The notes under the pieces are model-generated. The model had not been told where the DNA came from and did no database searches. It saw nothing but the letters and a program-made list of their open reading frames with translations. Positions 8,301 to 16,396 of a stretch of DNA of 64,000 nucleotides are shown here, piece by piece. Source of the DNA: Herbaspirillum sp. RV1423 (GTDB lineage: Bacteria; Pseudomonadota; Gammaproteobacteria; Burkholderiales; Burkholderiaceae_D); the NCBI RefSeq assembly GCF_000577615.1, contig NZ_CBXX010000016.1, positions 1 to 64,000 on the forward strand. The letters run 5' to 3'. Each line of letters begins with the position of its first letter. The stretch's first letter is position 1. The position numbers were made by a program, and so were the translations under genes.

Positions 8301-11095
8301 GCTTCTCCAGAGCTGTTCCACTCCAGCAAACGCCGGTGCGAGACATGCAGCCGCCATTGCGTGCGCACGATCGCATCGAGGTGGTACCAGCTTTCATAAG
8401 GCAACAGGCTGACGGCCAGGCCGGCGTGCATCAGTTGCGTCCAGAGCGTATTGAGCGATGCCGAAACATGTTGTTGCAGCCGGATTTCGGCGGGCTTCTT
8501 CAACAGGTTGAGCAACAGCGAACAGAACACCGGAACCAGCGTCACGGCAAGCAGCGCGCCGGTCCAGAACCACGGCCGCGGCAGCAGGATCCATCCGCTC
8601 AGGGCGACAATCGTCAGCGCTGGAGCGACCAGGCTGCGGCGCAGATTGTCGAACAGTTTCCAGCGCGACAGTGCCGACAGCGGCGTTTTTTCGTAACGGA
8701 TTTTCCCGCTCGATGCATCGCGGCCCGTCGGCACGTGCGGCCATAGCCACGCCGCGATTTGCCAGTCGCCGCGGATCCAGCGATGGCGGCGACTGACGTC
8801 GGCGCTGTAGCGCGACGGATACTGCTCGTACAACTGAATATCGCTGATCAGGCCGGCGCGGGCATAGCAGCCTTCCAGCAAGTCGTGGCTCAGGATGCGG
8901 TTTTCAGGCATGCGGGCCTGCAAGACATGCTCGAAGGCATCGACGTCGTAGATGCCTTTGCCGATGAACGAGCCTTCTCCGAACAGATCCTGATAGACGT
9001 CGGAAACGGTGCGGGTATAAGGATCGATCCCGGTTTCGCCGCCGCACAACAGTTCGTAGCGCGAAGCCTGTGCGCTGGGCGAGCTGACCGCGACGCGCGG
9101 TTGCAGGATGCCGTAGCCGTCGCTGATTTTTTTGTGCACGGGATCGTACAGCGGACGGTTCAGCGGATGCGCCATGGTGGCCACGAATTGCCGGGCGGCG
9201 TCGCGCGGCAATTCGGTGTCGGTATCCAGGGTGATGACGTAACGGGTATTGATCAGACCGTCGACATTGCCGACGACGGCGCAGAAAGCATCAGGACCGG
9301 CGCCGCGCAGGAAGGCATTCAGATCGCCCAGTTTGCCGCGCTTGCGTTCGTAGGCCATCCACACGGCCTCTTCTGGATTCCAGCGGCGCGGCCGATGCAA
9401 CAGCAGGAAATTGTCGCCGCCGGCGCGGGGGTATTTCAGATTGAGTGCGGCCATCAATCGCGTCGCCGACTCCAGCAAGAGCCCATCTTCCGGCATGGTT
9501 TCGCTCGGCGCATCGGCGAAATCGGTCAACAGGCAAAAACGCAGGTTGACGTCCTGATTTGCCAGAAAGCGCACCTCCAATGCTTCCGCCAGGCTTTCCG
9601 TGCCCGCAGGCGTGAGCAGCAGCGTCGGCACCACCACCAGCGTACGCGACTCGGGCGGGATGCCGCCCGACATATCCATTCTCGGCAACAACCGCGGCGC
9701 AACCAGCAAGGGCGCCAGCCAGTTGACGATCGATTGCGCGAACTGGCTGGCGGGCCATGCGGCAAGAAGCCCCAATAGCGCCAGCCATAAAGGATGCCAA
9801 TGATGAGCGCCGCTGCGATATGCTTCGGCAAGTACTCCCCAGGTGGCCAGCGCAGTGATCGATAGTATGGCGCCAAGGTATATCGTCACCGGAAACGTCA
9901 TCGCCAGCCGCTGAACGCGTCGGCGCATCGACCAGCCGACGGCCGCTGTCGTCTGCAACTGTTCCAGTCCGGCACCGATCAGGTAGTAGCCGACATGGGC
10001 GCGGCGGTCGTCGGCGCCGTTTTGCGTCGCGGCGGCGTGCGCCAATGCAATGGCCTGGCGCGCGACCTCTGTCTCGGTAAGCACGCCCTTGCGTGCAGTT
10101 CTTTCCACCACGTGCCGGTAGCGATCGCGTGTCGCAAAGTCCATGCGCGCATAGCTATCGCCCGGATCTTCGCGCAGGATGTGGTCGACCGCGCTCATGG
10201 TCTCGACAAATTCGCGCCAGTCCATGCTGCTCAGAAACCGCAGCGAACCGATGCTGTTGCTGATGGAAACCTGATCGGCGGCCTGGCGTTGGCTTTCTTG
10301 CTGCACCAGATGTTCGATGCTGTTGCCGGTGGCGGCCAACCGTTGCGCAAGCCAGGTCAGCGGCAGCGTCAGGGTAGGACTTTGCCCTTGCAGCCGCCGC
10401 ACCAGTTCGGCGACAAATGAACTTTCCAGCGGCGGATCGGAGCGCGCCATGTCGGCGACTTGCAGGATCAGGTTGCTGGGGTCCTTGTCCGCGACTTCCA
10501 TCATCGCGTCGGCCCAGAAGTGCGCCAGATTGCGGTTGAGGCGCGTGGCCGACAAGCGTGCGGCCACGCGCCTCAGGTTTTCGATCAGAGCCAGCCGCAG
10601 CATGATGGGAATGGCCCATAGCTCGCCGAGATTGAGCGTCGTGGTTTGCTGGTAAGCCACGACGAAGCGGCTCAGGCTTTCAGGATCGACGCGGCCGTCG
10701 CCGTGGGCAATCGTCTCCAGGGCAATGTCATATACCCGTGGGCTGCCGGCGGAATTGCCGTGCAGCAGACGCGGCAATTCCTTGCTGTAATTTTTGGGAA
10801 GATGGCGTTTGGCGGTGCGGATCTGTTCTTCGATCAGGTAGAAATTGTCGAGCAGCCATTCGGCTGCCGGCGTGACCTGGCGGCCGGCCTTGATGGCATC
10901 GGTGAGCCGCGTGCAGGCGTTGACGATCGTCGTTTCGTTATCGGCCAGCCGCAATAACAGTTTATCCGGGCCGTAAGTCGGGCTCAGCTTGTGTGCGTTG
11001 GCCAGTACGCGGCCATGCTGTTCCATTTGCAAGGCGCTGAATAGCTCGGCGCGCAGCGGTAATTCTTCTTCGAGTTGTATTTGGTCTGGTTTCAC
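2342..11095 (-). CDS. ndvB: Cyclic beta-1,2-glucan synthase (NdvB/ChvB family)
   Basis: A giant inner-membrane enzyme of about 2,917 aa, the normal size for NdvB/ChvB. It polymerises and cyclises UDP-glucose into periplasmic beta-1,2-glucan. Order seen: N-terminal helical region; membrane segments near 400-450; GT84-type glycosyltransferase with TLDTDTELP near 623 and RRHRWIRGDWQ near 770; further membrane segments near 830-860 and 940-990; a glycoside-phosphorylase-like (GH94) C-terminal half with GFRDQLQDAM near 2465 and the acidic GSCDWNDGMD near 2595, which in this family sets ring size. The frame is open to 11203, but ATG there has no ribosome-binding site and the first 36 residues look non-homologous, so I prefer GTG at 11095, just before the family-like stretch LEEELPLRAELFS. 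The downstream histidine kinase is in the same operon. Function in osmoadaptation, motility or host interaction is by family. Confidence 0.93.
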   Translation of the reverse strand: MKPDQIQLEEELPLRAELFSALQMEQHGRVLANAHKLSPTYGPDKLLLRLADNETTIVNACTRLTDAIKAGRQVTPAAEWLLDNFYLIEEQIRTAKRHLPKNYSKELPRLLHGNSAGSPRVYDIALETIAHGDGRVDPESLSRFVVAYQQTTTLNLGELWAIPIMLRLALIENLRRVAARLSATRLNRNLAHFWADAMMEVADKDPSNLILQVADMARSDPPLESSFVAELVRRLQGQSPTLTLPLTWLAQRLAATGNSIEHLVQQESQRQAADQVSISNSIGSLRFLSSMDWREFVETMSAVDHILREDPGDSYARMDFATRDRYRHVVERTARKGVLTETEVARQAIALAHAAATQNGADDRRAHVGYYLIGAGLEQLQTTAAVGWSMRRRVQRLAMTFPVTIYLGAILSITALATWGVLAEAYRSGAHHWHPLWLALLGLLAAWPASQFAQSIVNWLAPLLVAPRLLPRMDMSGGIPPESRTLVVVPTLLLTPAGTESLAEALEVRFLANQDVNLRFCLLTDFADAPSETMPEDGLLLESATRLMAALNLKYPRAGGDNFLLLHRPRRWNPEEAVWMAYERKRGKLGDLNAFLRGAGPDAFCAVVGNVDGLINTRYVITLDTDTELPRDAARQFVATMAHPLNRPLYDPVHKKISDGYGILQPRVAVSSPSAQASRYELLCGGETGIDPYTRTVSDVYQDLFGEGSFIGKGIYDVDAFEHVLQARMPENRILSHDLLEGCYARAGLISDIQLYEQYPSRYSADVSRRHRWIRGDWQIAAWLWPHVPTGRDASSGKIRYEKTPLSALSRWKLFDNLRRSLVAPALTIVALSGWILLPRPWFWTGALLAVTLVPVFCSLLLNLLKKPAEIRLQQHVSASLNTLWTQLMHAGLAVSLLPYESWYHLDAIVRTQWRLHVSHRRLLEWNSSGEANARAGNQLRSYYAAMWQSPLLALIVALYLDLRHPSALAAAAPVMLLWWLAPFIVFRISQPIMRRAARLSEAQNAYLASLARKIWLFFETYVGPADNWLPPDNLQEQPVEVLARRTSPTNIGLSLLANLTAYDFGYIPGGQLLDRTRNTFQTMAALERYQGHFYNWYDTQYLRPLPPAYVSTVDSGNLAGHLLTLLPGLQALADAPILHPKLFPGIRDAFSILNGLVQELPIASSPLLLELSLFEQELEAACQMPPQSLSGACGILEKLNRHIADFSRQLNQLPPAPAPIHPSDKQPDRLGQIRQWERALASQCREAVAELHALAPWLHTDHLRHCNDTMPSLVATLNGPLTLRRIAQLPALASPPEMRDTEQNRVALSALQGLMKEGGDLAASRLTAIDMLIRQAGEFARMEYRFLYDPATHLLAIGYNVAERRRDTGFYDLLASEARLATFVGIAQGQLPQDSWFALGRQLTIAGGEPILLSWSGSMFEYLMPLLVMPTFAGTLLDQTYRSAVERQISYGAQRGVYWGMSESGYHSFDASLNYQYRTFGVPGLGFKRGLADDLVIAPYASVMALMVAPEQACSNLQDMSAAGFEGAYGLYEAIDYTPSRLPRGQGNAVIRSFMAHHQGMSFLSLAYLLLDRPMQRRFESHPLFQATMSLLHERVPKAGANYSNASELADVRVAAGDQGQQFRVVRRPDPRTPEVQLLSNGRYHVMVTSAGGSYSRWNDLALTRWREDTTRDHWGNFCYVRDVKDGGFWSAAYQPSLTPPTHYEVIFSEGRAEFRRSDRDIDMHTEIVVSPEDDIELRRTKITNRSRSARTLDITSYAEVVLAPAAADAMHPAFSNLFVQTEIDPWHGALLCTRRPRSVNESVPWMFHLMAVHGADAGPASYETDRMQFIGRGNTTAAPQAMRRSGPLSGSVGSVLDPIVSIRRRITLEAEQSVTIDMVTGVAANRDICEELIGKYQDRHLADRVMELAWTHNQVVLRQLNASEADAQLYGRLANSVIYANPLLRANASILERNRRGQSALWSYAISGDLPIVLVQIRDMINIELVRQLVQAHAYWRSKGLAVDLVIWNEDHAGYRQVLQEQILNLISSVTGAHTIDRPGGIFVRLLDQISDEDRILFQSVARVILSDSSGTLAEQVNRREAPEARLPLLAPKPGLPPDAAQAVRVAPIPPAPLLYNGMGGFSADGREYLIVTGDARYTPAPWSNVIANAGFGSVVSESGQAYTWAENAHEFRLTPWANDPVGDGGGEAFYLRDEYSGASWSPTPLPRRGSGDYLTRHGFGYSVFEHVEDGIFSELTMFVALDAPVKYVALRVRNDSDRMRQLSATGYIEWVLGDLRAKTAMHVTSDVDPATGALFAHNHYNTEFPHQMAFFDLDASGKTVTCDRHEFIGRNRSLQNPVALERQRLSGKVGAGLDPCAAIQTVFDLNPGQEREMVFMLGVNDRRESDASTLILRHRGTVAARDALQAVKDYWARTLGTIQVATPEPALDVLANGWLLYQTLACRMWARSGYYQSGGAFGFRDQLQDAMALVHSEPALVRSHLLLCAAHQFVEGDVQHWWHPPTDRGVRTHCSDDYLWLPLAVHRYVVTTGDVAVLHETASFIEGRPVSAEEDSYYDLPQRSSENATLYQHCVRAIRHGLRFGVHGLSLIGSCDWNDGMDKVGEQGKGESVWLSFFFYEVLMRFADIAVLQQDEEFAASCRDNARQLQQRIEEHGWDGNWYLRAYFDDGSPLGSAANMECRIDSISQSWAVLSGAGDPQRAQQAMQSVRQRLVRDKDKLIQLLDPPFDRSDQNPGYIRGYVPGVRENGGQYTHAAIWAIMAFARMGDRKSAWDLMRMINPVNHARNAEEIATYKVEPYVVAADVYAVPPHTGRGGWTWYTGSAGWMYRLLVESLLGLHIEGDRLTIDACVPPDWESYGIDYRYGSTRYRIAITQTHDAGQRPESCRIRLDGADLPGVMLKLVDDHLDHRIEIALSR

Positions 11096-11625
11096 GATCC
11101 ACGTCTTTCGTCCTGCCGATACAAACGCCAGTACCTGTTGCCGATGCCGTAGGCAAGGTTGCGCGATTCGTATATGCGTATAAATACCGCTCCCATGCGC
11201 CATGCCGACGGGTTGGAAGCGGTCAATGAGAACTGCGGAAAAGCTGAATCCAGGTTTGTGTGCTCCGGGTCACACGCAGAATGGCTGGCTTCGCTGTGGG
11301 CTGGATCGTTCTCGCGGCCTGAGGCTGCGAACGATGCACAGGGAGATGATGTCGGTTATCGCTGCAGAAAGTGTGCGGTGTGCGGTCAATACGATTTCCG
11401 ACAGTGTACGTTAATTTGCGATGGGTCTGTGGACGCACATGCGGATACAGACCGGCGCAGCGGTTTTCGTCTTGCCGTACGGCTACGATTGGCAGATGGT
11501 TCACGCGACGGCTTTCGTCATCGCGGATTTTCTTCGGTGAGCATATAAGGCTCCGCGAAACCAATCGGGGGAAGCGCCCCCCGATTGTCGTTCCGTAATG
11601 GCGCCATGCCTGCAAATGCGCTTTC
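11096..11625. other. Intergenic region between glucan synthase and hsp20
   Basis: About 530 bp without a convincing gene. Short open frames exist on both strands, but their translations are Arg/His/Ser-rich and lack ribosome-binding sites. The region should hold the promoter of the glucan synthase gene (minus strand) and, at its right end, the terminator of hsp20. I see no repeat or known RNA motif. Confidence 0.5.
11562..11587 (-). terminator. Stem-loop after hsp20
   Basis: A perfect 10-bp inverted repeat, CAATCGGGGG (11562-11571) and CCCCCGATTG (11578-11587), with a 6-nt loop, 39 bp beyond the hsp20 stop on the minus strand. Read on that strand it is followed by GTTTCGC, so the U tract is short. 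A probable terminator or 3'-protecting hairpin. Confidence 0.6.
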
Positions 11626-12075
11626 TTAACTGATCGTCAACGGTTTTGTTCCATTGCCCGCTTTTTTGGGAAGCGTCAATTCGAGAACGCCATCCTGGTA
11701 TTTTGCAACGGAGTGTTCAGCGTCAATCTCATGGGCCAATGTAAAACCGCGATACAGCCGCCCGGAAAATCGTTCGCTGCGCACAACGGTTTCGCCGTCT
11801 TTTTGTTCTTTGACCTGAGAAGTTTCTGCCGCAATCGACACCTTATTGCCGTCGATGTCGACTTTGATGTCCTCTTTCTTCATGCCGGGGACCTCGGCTT
11901 TCACCGTGTAGGCTTTTTCGGTTTCGGAAACATCCATTTTCATGGTTTGCCCGGTCTCAAATGCCTGTAACGCCGGCGCCAGGCGCAACTCCCGGAGCAT
12001 GTCTTCGAATCCTCCGAAGGGTTCGAAGCGCGCGATATCGTTGAACGGAGAAAAACGCATCAAATTACCAGCCAT
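11626..12075 (-). CDS. Small heat shock protein Hsp20 (alpha-crystallin family)
   Basis: 149 aa, an ATP-independent holdase chaperone that keeps unfolding proteins soluble in the cytoplasm. The alpha-crystallin core runs from about residue 45 (MKMDVSETEKAYTVKAEVPG) to the C-terminal LELTLPKKAG, the conserved end of the beta-sandwich. ATG at 12075 is chosen because GTGAGG lies 6-7 bases upstream; the longer frame from 12087 would start at the GTG of that very motif. The gene is divergent from the phosphotransferase/kinase gene, and the FNR-like box at 12205 lies between them. Family certain; regulation inferred. Confidence 0.93.
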   Translation of the reverse strand: MAGNLMRFSPFNDIARFEPFGGFEDMLRELRLAPALQAFETGQTMKMDVSETEKAYTVKAEVPGMKKEDIKVDIDGNKVSIAAETSQVKEQKDGETVVRSERFSGRLYRGFTLAHEIDAEHSVAKYQDGVLELTLPKKAGNGTKPLTIS

Positions 12076-12204
12076 GATTGACCTCACTTTCTATCGATGA
12101 CATTCAATAGGAAGCTGTAATAACACTATCTATTAATTGCGCCGCCCTGACGCGATGTGACTTCATCGCAAAGTTAAGCATAGGCGCGTCGGCGGATGCG
12201 TCAT

Positions 12205-12218
12205 ATGATCCATATCAA
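12205..12218. promoter_or_regulatory. FNR/Anr-type box between hsp20 and the phosphotransferase-kinase gene
   Basis: ATGATCCATATCAA matches the FNR consensus TTGAT-N4-ATCAA at 9 of 10 defined positions. It lies about 90 bp upstream of the plus-strand gene at 12306 and about 130 bp upstream of divergent hsp20. The same core, GATCCATATCAAAT, recurs at 13870 ahead of the next gene. Confidence 0.55.
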
Positions 12219-12305
12219 ATGTGGTCGTGGTCTGCACGGTTAGCATGGAACCGTAGACTTCGTTCTTGCACGCCGCGCAAGCATGGCGTTCTGGCTTTTT
12301 TTGAC

Positions 12306-13871
12306 ATGGATTCTTGTTCCGGGAAGATGATGGCGAATGTCGTAGCTATAAACGCTTGTCAGGCCGATGTCCTTGCCTTTCTCCTTGATCCGGCGACGCA
12401 CGGATGGCCGGCGCGCGGGGTTTCGCACATCGAGACCAATCTGTCCGTCATCGTTCTGGCGGGAAACCTGGCCTTCAAGTTGAAACGCGCTGTGCATCTG
12501 CCGTATGTCGATTTTTCAAGCTATGCAATGCGCTTGCGCGCTTGTCAACGCGAGCTTGAACTCAATCGGCGAACCGCGCCGATGATCTATCGTGCCGTCA
12601 GGAGGATTACCAGAGAGGCTGACGGCCGTCTCGGATTCGATGGGGCAGGAGAGGGGATCGACGCGGTTGTGGAAATGCTTCGCTTCAATGAAGATGCCGA
12701 ACTGGAAAGAATGGCCGAACGGGGAGAGTTGCCGACCTCGGTCCTGGCGGAATTGGGCCGGGAGATCGCGCGATTCCATGACAGCGCAGAGCTTGTATAC
12801 AGAAACGACGGCAGTATGTCCGATGTCATCGATATCAATCTGGCCAGCTTCAAGACAACGAATTTCTTTGCTCCGGATATCGTGGCGAAGTTTGACGAGG
12901 GATGTCGTCGACACAATGAGCGGCATCTCGCTCTGCTGAGCCGCCGCGCGCAGGGCGGAAGCGTCAGGCATTGTCACGGCGACTTGCATTTGCGCAATAT
13001 CTGCCTGATGGATGGAAGACCGGTCTTGTTCGATTGCATTGAATTCAATGACAGACTGGCGACGATTGACGTGCTCTATGACCTTGCGTTTCTCTTGACG
13101 GATTTGTGGCGTCTCGGTCTGCGGGCGCAAGCCAACCTCGTGATGAACCGCTATCTGGATGCGCGCGACGATGAGGCCGGGTTGCCGCTATTGCCCTTGT
13201 TCATGGCCTTGAGGGCGGGTATTCGCGCGCATGTTCTGGCTTCGCACATCAGCAGTACGCTTTCCCGGTCGAGTGAAACAGAATCTCGCGAAGCGCAAAG
13301 CTACATGTCCCTGGCTTTGCAGCTACTGGAACCGGCATCCGCATATGTTGTCGCAATCAGCGGGAAAAGCGGCACCGGGAAATCCACCATCGCTGCCGCC
13401 CTGGCTGATCGCATCGGGCCTGTTCCCGGGGCGCGCATCTTGTCCAGCGACCGGATTCGCAAGCGATTGTCCGGCGTCGCCGACGAAACGCGTTTGCCGG
13501 CGGCGGCCTATGCTCCGGATGTATCGGAGCATGTCTATGCGTATCAGGCGGAACATGCAACGCTGCTGGCCGCAAATGGCGCCGGCGTAGTGGCGGACGC
13601 GGTGTTCGAAAGACCGGCTGACCGTCAACGTATCGAGCGTGCGGCGAAAGAAGCGCATGCGCGGTTTTCCGCAATCCGTCTTCATGCCCCTGTGGCCACC
13701 CTGATCGATCGAGTCCGGGCAAGAAAAGGCGGGCCGTCCGATGCCGACGCCGCTGTGGTTCGGATGCAGGATAGAGAGGAAAGCGGCCGGAACGACTGGA
13801 CGGAAGTCGACTCGTCCGGGACGCCGGAGGAGGTTTGTCATCGCGTGGCGCAGGCGATCGAAGGTGTTTGA
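12306..13871 (+). CDS. Bifunctional aminoglycoside-phosphotransferase-like / P-loop kinase protein
   Basis: About 521 aa with two kinase-like halves. The N-terminal half is an APH-fold protein with the catalytic loop motif CHGDLHLRN near residue 222 and the metal-binding LFDCIEFND about 20 residues later. The C-terminal half is a P-loop domain with Walker A SGKSGTGKST near 352-360, as in small-molecule or nucleoside kinases. The fusion (COG2187 + COG0645 type) is widespread in proteobacteria and often sits with stress genes; its substrate is unknown and it should not be read as an antibiotic-resistance gene. Start uncertain: ATG at 12306 is used, ATGs at 12327/12330 preceded by GGGAAG are good alternatives, and the open frame extends to 12219. 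An FNR-like box lies upstream at 12205. Confidence 0.85.
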   Translation: MDSCSGKMMANVVAINACQADVLAFLLDPATHGWPARGVSHIETNLSVIVLAGNLAFKLKRAVHLPYVDFSSYAMRLRACQRELELNRRTAPMIYRAVRRITREADGRLGFDGAGEGIDAVVEMLRFNEDAELERMAERGELPTSVLAELGREIARFHDSAELVYRNDGSMSDVIDINLASFKTTNFFAPDIVAKFDEGCRRHNERHLALLSRRAQGGSVRHCHGDLHLRNICLMDGRPVLFDCIEFNDRLATIDVLYDLAFLLTDLWRLGLRAQANLVMNRYLDARDDEAGLPLLPLFMALRAGIRAHVLASHISSTLSRSSETESREAQSYMSLALQLLEPASAYVVAISGKSGTGKSTIAAALADRIGPVPGARILSSDRIRKRLSGVADETRLPAAAYAPDVSEHVYAYQAEHATLLAANGAGVVADAVFERPADRQRIERAAKEAHARFSAIRLHAPVATLIDRVRARKGGPSDADAAVVRMQDREESGRNDWTEVDSSGTPEEVCHRVAQAIEGV

Positions 13872-13881
13872 TCCATATCAA
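13868..13881. promoter_or_regulatory. Perfect FNR/Anr-type box
   Basis: TTGATCCATATCAA is a perfect match to the FNR consensus TTGAT-N4-ATCAA. It overlaps the stop codon of the phosphotransferase-kinase gene and centres about 70 bp upstream of the ATG at 13944, a usual position for FNR activation. Suggests oxygen-limitation control of the DUF1269-like gene and perhaps of the downstream ABC genes. Confidence 0.7.
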
Positions 13882-13943
13882 ATCATCCGATGCGGATAAG
13901 AACATCATGGATGCTTCCTCGAATGACCGAACAGGAGTTCATC

Positions 13944-14495
13944 ATGACAACAGCCGATACCGATCTTGCAATTGCCACCTATGCTCTTCACACCGAAGCT
14001 GAGAATGCGGTCAAAGAGCTTCAACTAGCCGGATTCGACATGAAAAAAATCTCGATCATCGGTCGGGATTATCGTTTGGAAGAGCACGTTGTCGGGTTTC
14101 TCAATGCCGGCGACCGCGCCAGGATATTCGGAAAATTCGGCGCCTTTTGGGGCGGTCTGGTCGGCATTCTCTTCGGATCGGCCTTGCTTTTCATTCCTGT
14201 TGTCGGCCATGTCGTCGTACTTGGTCCACTGGCCGCGATGCTTTTCAGCGGGCTGGAAGGGGCAGTCTTGGTGGGCGGCTCGAGCGCGCTGGTAGGTGCG
14301 TTGACCGCTATCGGCATCCCGAAGAATTCCGTCCTCCGCTATGAGACTGCATTGAAAGCGGATCAATTCATGCTGGTTGTGCACGGCAGCGCAGAGGATG
14401 TCCTGCACGCGAAGAGTCTCTTGAGGACTTCCGGACATTTGTCTTTCGATCATCACGCCGCACAGGATGGAAATCCGGCGGTTGCACATGCATAG
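13944..14495 (+). CDS. DUF1269-like (general stress protein 17M-type) membrane-associated protein
   Basis: 183 aa. Residues 1-60 form a small alpha/beta domain (YALHTEAENAVKELQLAGF, then KKISIIGRDY) as in general stress protein 17M-like proteins. Residues 70-130 contain a Gly-rich hydrophobic hairpin (FGKFGAFWGGLVGILFGSALL and a second Gly/Ala-rich helix), then a C-terminal repeat of the alpha/beta motif (ADQFMLVVHGSAEDVLHAK). ATG at 13944 has AGGAG 8 bases upstream and fixes the start. A perfect FNR box precedes it. Function unknown; probably an inner-membrane stress protein. A related architecture is encoded at 62087. Confidence 0.8.
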   Translation: MTTADTDLAIATYALHTEAENAVKELQLAGFDMKKISIIGRDYRLEEHVVGFLNAGDRARIFGKFGAFWGGLVGILFGSALLFIPVVGHVVVLGPLAAMLFSGLEGAVLVGGSSALVGALTAIGIPKNSVLRYETALKADQFMLVVHGSAEDVLHAKSLLRTSGHLSFDHHAAQDGNPAVAHA

Positions 14496-14567
14496 CGAGC
14501 GGTCGGGATTCGCCGGACAGAAATGTATCCGCCGTTGTCATTGATATCTCATTGTCCCTAGCCAGCG

Positions 14568-15368
14568 ATGTCAGAACCCATTATCGAAATGCATGATCTG
14601 ACGCGTCGATTCGGCAGCGCTTGCGCTGTCGACGCGATCACCATGTCCATTCAGCCTGGGGAAGTTTTTGCTCTTCTCGGACGCAATGGCGCAGGCAAGA
14701 CGACGGTCATCAAGATGCTTGCAACGCTCATTGAACCCAGTTCGGGTCAGGCAAAGGTCGGCGGATTCGATGTGGTCGGGCAAGCCGCGATGGTGAGGCG
14801 CATCATCGGCTACGTACCGCAAGCGCTATCCGCGGATGGCGATCTTACCGGTTATGAGAATCTGAACGTATTTGCCAAACTGTACGATATCCCCCGCGCC
14901 GAACGGGAAGCGCGCATTCATGACGCCCTGGCGTTCATGAACCTCAGCGAGGTCAGCCGGCATCTGGTGAAAACATACTCGGGCGGAATGATCCGCCGGC
15001 TGGAAATCGCGCAATCGACATTGCACCGTCCCCGCGTGTTGTTCCTTGACGAACCCACGGTCGGCCTCGACCCCGTTGCACGCATTTCGGTTTGGGAGCA
15101 GTTGGAGAAATTACAGGCGCAATTCGGCAGCGCCATCCTGTTGACAACCCACTATCTGGAAGAAGCCGAGCGTCTGTGCGATCGTGTCGCGATCATGAAC
15201 AGAGGGAAGATCACTGCGATCGGCACGCCTGTGCAATTGAGCGCGGCAGTCGGTCCCGGCGCGAGCTTCGAAGAAGCGTTTGAGCATTACACGCAGGATG
15301 AAACCGGCACGCGAGGAGCATATGATGAAACCTCTCAAACACGCGATGTCATCCATCGGCTCGGCTGA
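14568..15368 (+). CDS. ABC transporter ATP-binding protein (DrrA-like, ABC-2 exporter)
   Basis: 266 aa ATPase of an ABC-2 type exporter. Walker A LLGRNGAGKTT near 36-46, signature YSGGMIRRLEIAQ near 137, Walker B RVLFLDEPTVGLD near 155-167, and the switch His in LTTHYLEEAERL near 195. It energises the permease encoded by the next gene, whose start lies inside the 3' end of this gene (about 44 bp overlap), so translation is probably coupled. Substrate cannot be deduced; relatives export drugs, lipids or polysaccharides. The DUF1269-like gene ends 72 bp upstream, so it may be in the same transcript. Confidence 0.92.
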   Translation: MSEPIIEMHDLTRRFGSACAVDAITMSIQPGEVFALLGRNGAGKTTVIKMLATLIEPSSGQAKVGGFDVVGQAAMVRRIIGYVPQALSADGDLTGYENLNVFAKLYDIPRAEREARIHDALAFMNLSEVSRHLVKTYSGGMIRRLEIAQSTLHRPRVLFLDEPTVGLDPVARISVWEQLEKLQAQFGSAILLTTHYLEEAERLCDRVAIMNRGKITAIGTPVQLSAAVGPGASFEEAFEHYTQDETGTRGAYDETSQTRDVIHRLG

Positions 15369-16182
15369 GAGCAATACCGTTGACACCTCCGGCATGGCGT
15401 ACACAGTCACGTCCTTTTTTGCCAAGACCTTGGCGATCACGGACATGGAGATACGCAAGCTGTTGCATGATCCTACAGAGTTGTTGACGCGCGCGGTGCA
15501 GCCGGCGCTGTGGCTGCTCATATTCGGCCAGGTAATGAGCCATGCTCATGTCATCGATACTGCCGGGTTTCCTTATCTGGATTTCCTGATGCCGGGAATT
15601 TTGGCCCAAAGCGTACTGTTCATCGCCATCTTCAATGGCATTTCCATCATATGGGAACGGGACCTGGGGATCATCCACAAGTTTCTTGCCAGCCCCACGC
15701 CACGCTCTTGCCTGGTGCTGGGAAAGGCATTGGGAGGCGGCGCCAGGGCGCTCATCCAGGTCGTCGTGGTGCTTGTTCTGGCCGCGATATTGGGGGTGAA
15801 GATGCACCTGGATGTCGTCTCCTTGGCAGGGCTGGTGGTTTGCGTCCTGTTATCCGCGGGCTTGTTCTCCAGTTTTTCACTTATCGTCGCGTGTCTGGTC
15901 AAAACCAGGGAACGTTTCATGGGTGTGGGCCAACTTCTTACCATGCCGCTGTTCTTCGCAAGCAATGCCATCTATCCGACATCGATGATGCCGCGCAGCT
16001 TGCAGATCATTTCCCATCTCAATCCGCTGACCTATCAGGTCGATGCGTTGAGAGTGTTCCTGTTGCCCGGCTATTCGCTGACCCCGCATCTGGGACTGGG
16101 ACTGGATTTTCTGGTGCTGTCGCTGACACTCGTGGGGATGGTCGCATTGAGCGCCCGTTTGTATCCGACCATCGTGCGGTGA
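15325..16182 (+). CDS. ABC-2 type transporter permease (DrrB-like)
   Basis: About 285 aa, the membrane partner of the upstream ATPase. After a short cytoplasmic N terminus with the family-like MEIRKLLHDPTELLTRAVQP it has about six hydrophobic segments and a re-entrant-like stretch containing YPTSMMPRSLQIISHLNPLT, typical of the DrrB/NodJ family. ATG at 15325 is chosen for the AGGAG six bases upstream (15314-15318); ATG at 15322 is adjacent and the frame is open back to 15280. One ATPase plus one permease would give a dimeric exporter. Substrate unknown. Confidence 0.88.
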   Translation: MKPLKHAMSSIGSAESNTVDTSGMAYTVTSFFAKTLAITDMEIRKLLHDPTELLTRAVQPALWLLIFGQVMSHAHVIDTAGFPYLDFLMPGILAQSVLFIAIFNGISIIWERDLGIIHKFLASPTPRSCLVLGKALGGGARALIQVVVVLVLAAILGVKMHLDVVSLAGLVVCVLLSAGLFSSFSLIVACLVKTRERFMGVGQLLTMPLFFASNAIYPTSMMPRSLQIISHLNPLTYQVDALRVFLLPGYSLTPHLGLGLDFLVLSLTLVGMVALSARLYPTIVR

Positions 16183-16396
16183 ATGGCAATTCGATTGGCC
16201 AAGTCATCGTTTTTCAATAATTTCCTATCGATTGACGGTATTGGCGAGCGATAACACACGTTTTGCATAAGCTGCACGCATGTTGATTCGAGAGTCAATT
16301 CCGCGAGCAAAGGAACGGCGCGGTCCCTTGAGATTTCGCTTTGCCGGACCGGTGCGGATGGTGCCGCCGTTCGATACGGCGGTGTATTCTTCCGTC

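Noticed and set aside
12306..13871. Aminoglycoside resistance gene
   Set aside because: Although APH-fold motifs are present, the fusion to a P-loop kinase and the stress-gene context fit a widespread housekeeping family, not a resistance determinant.
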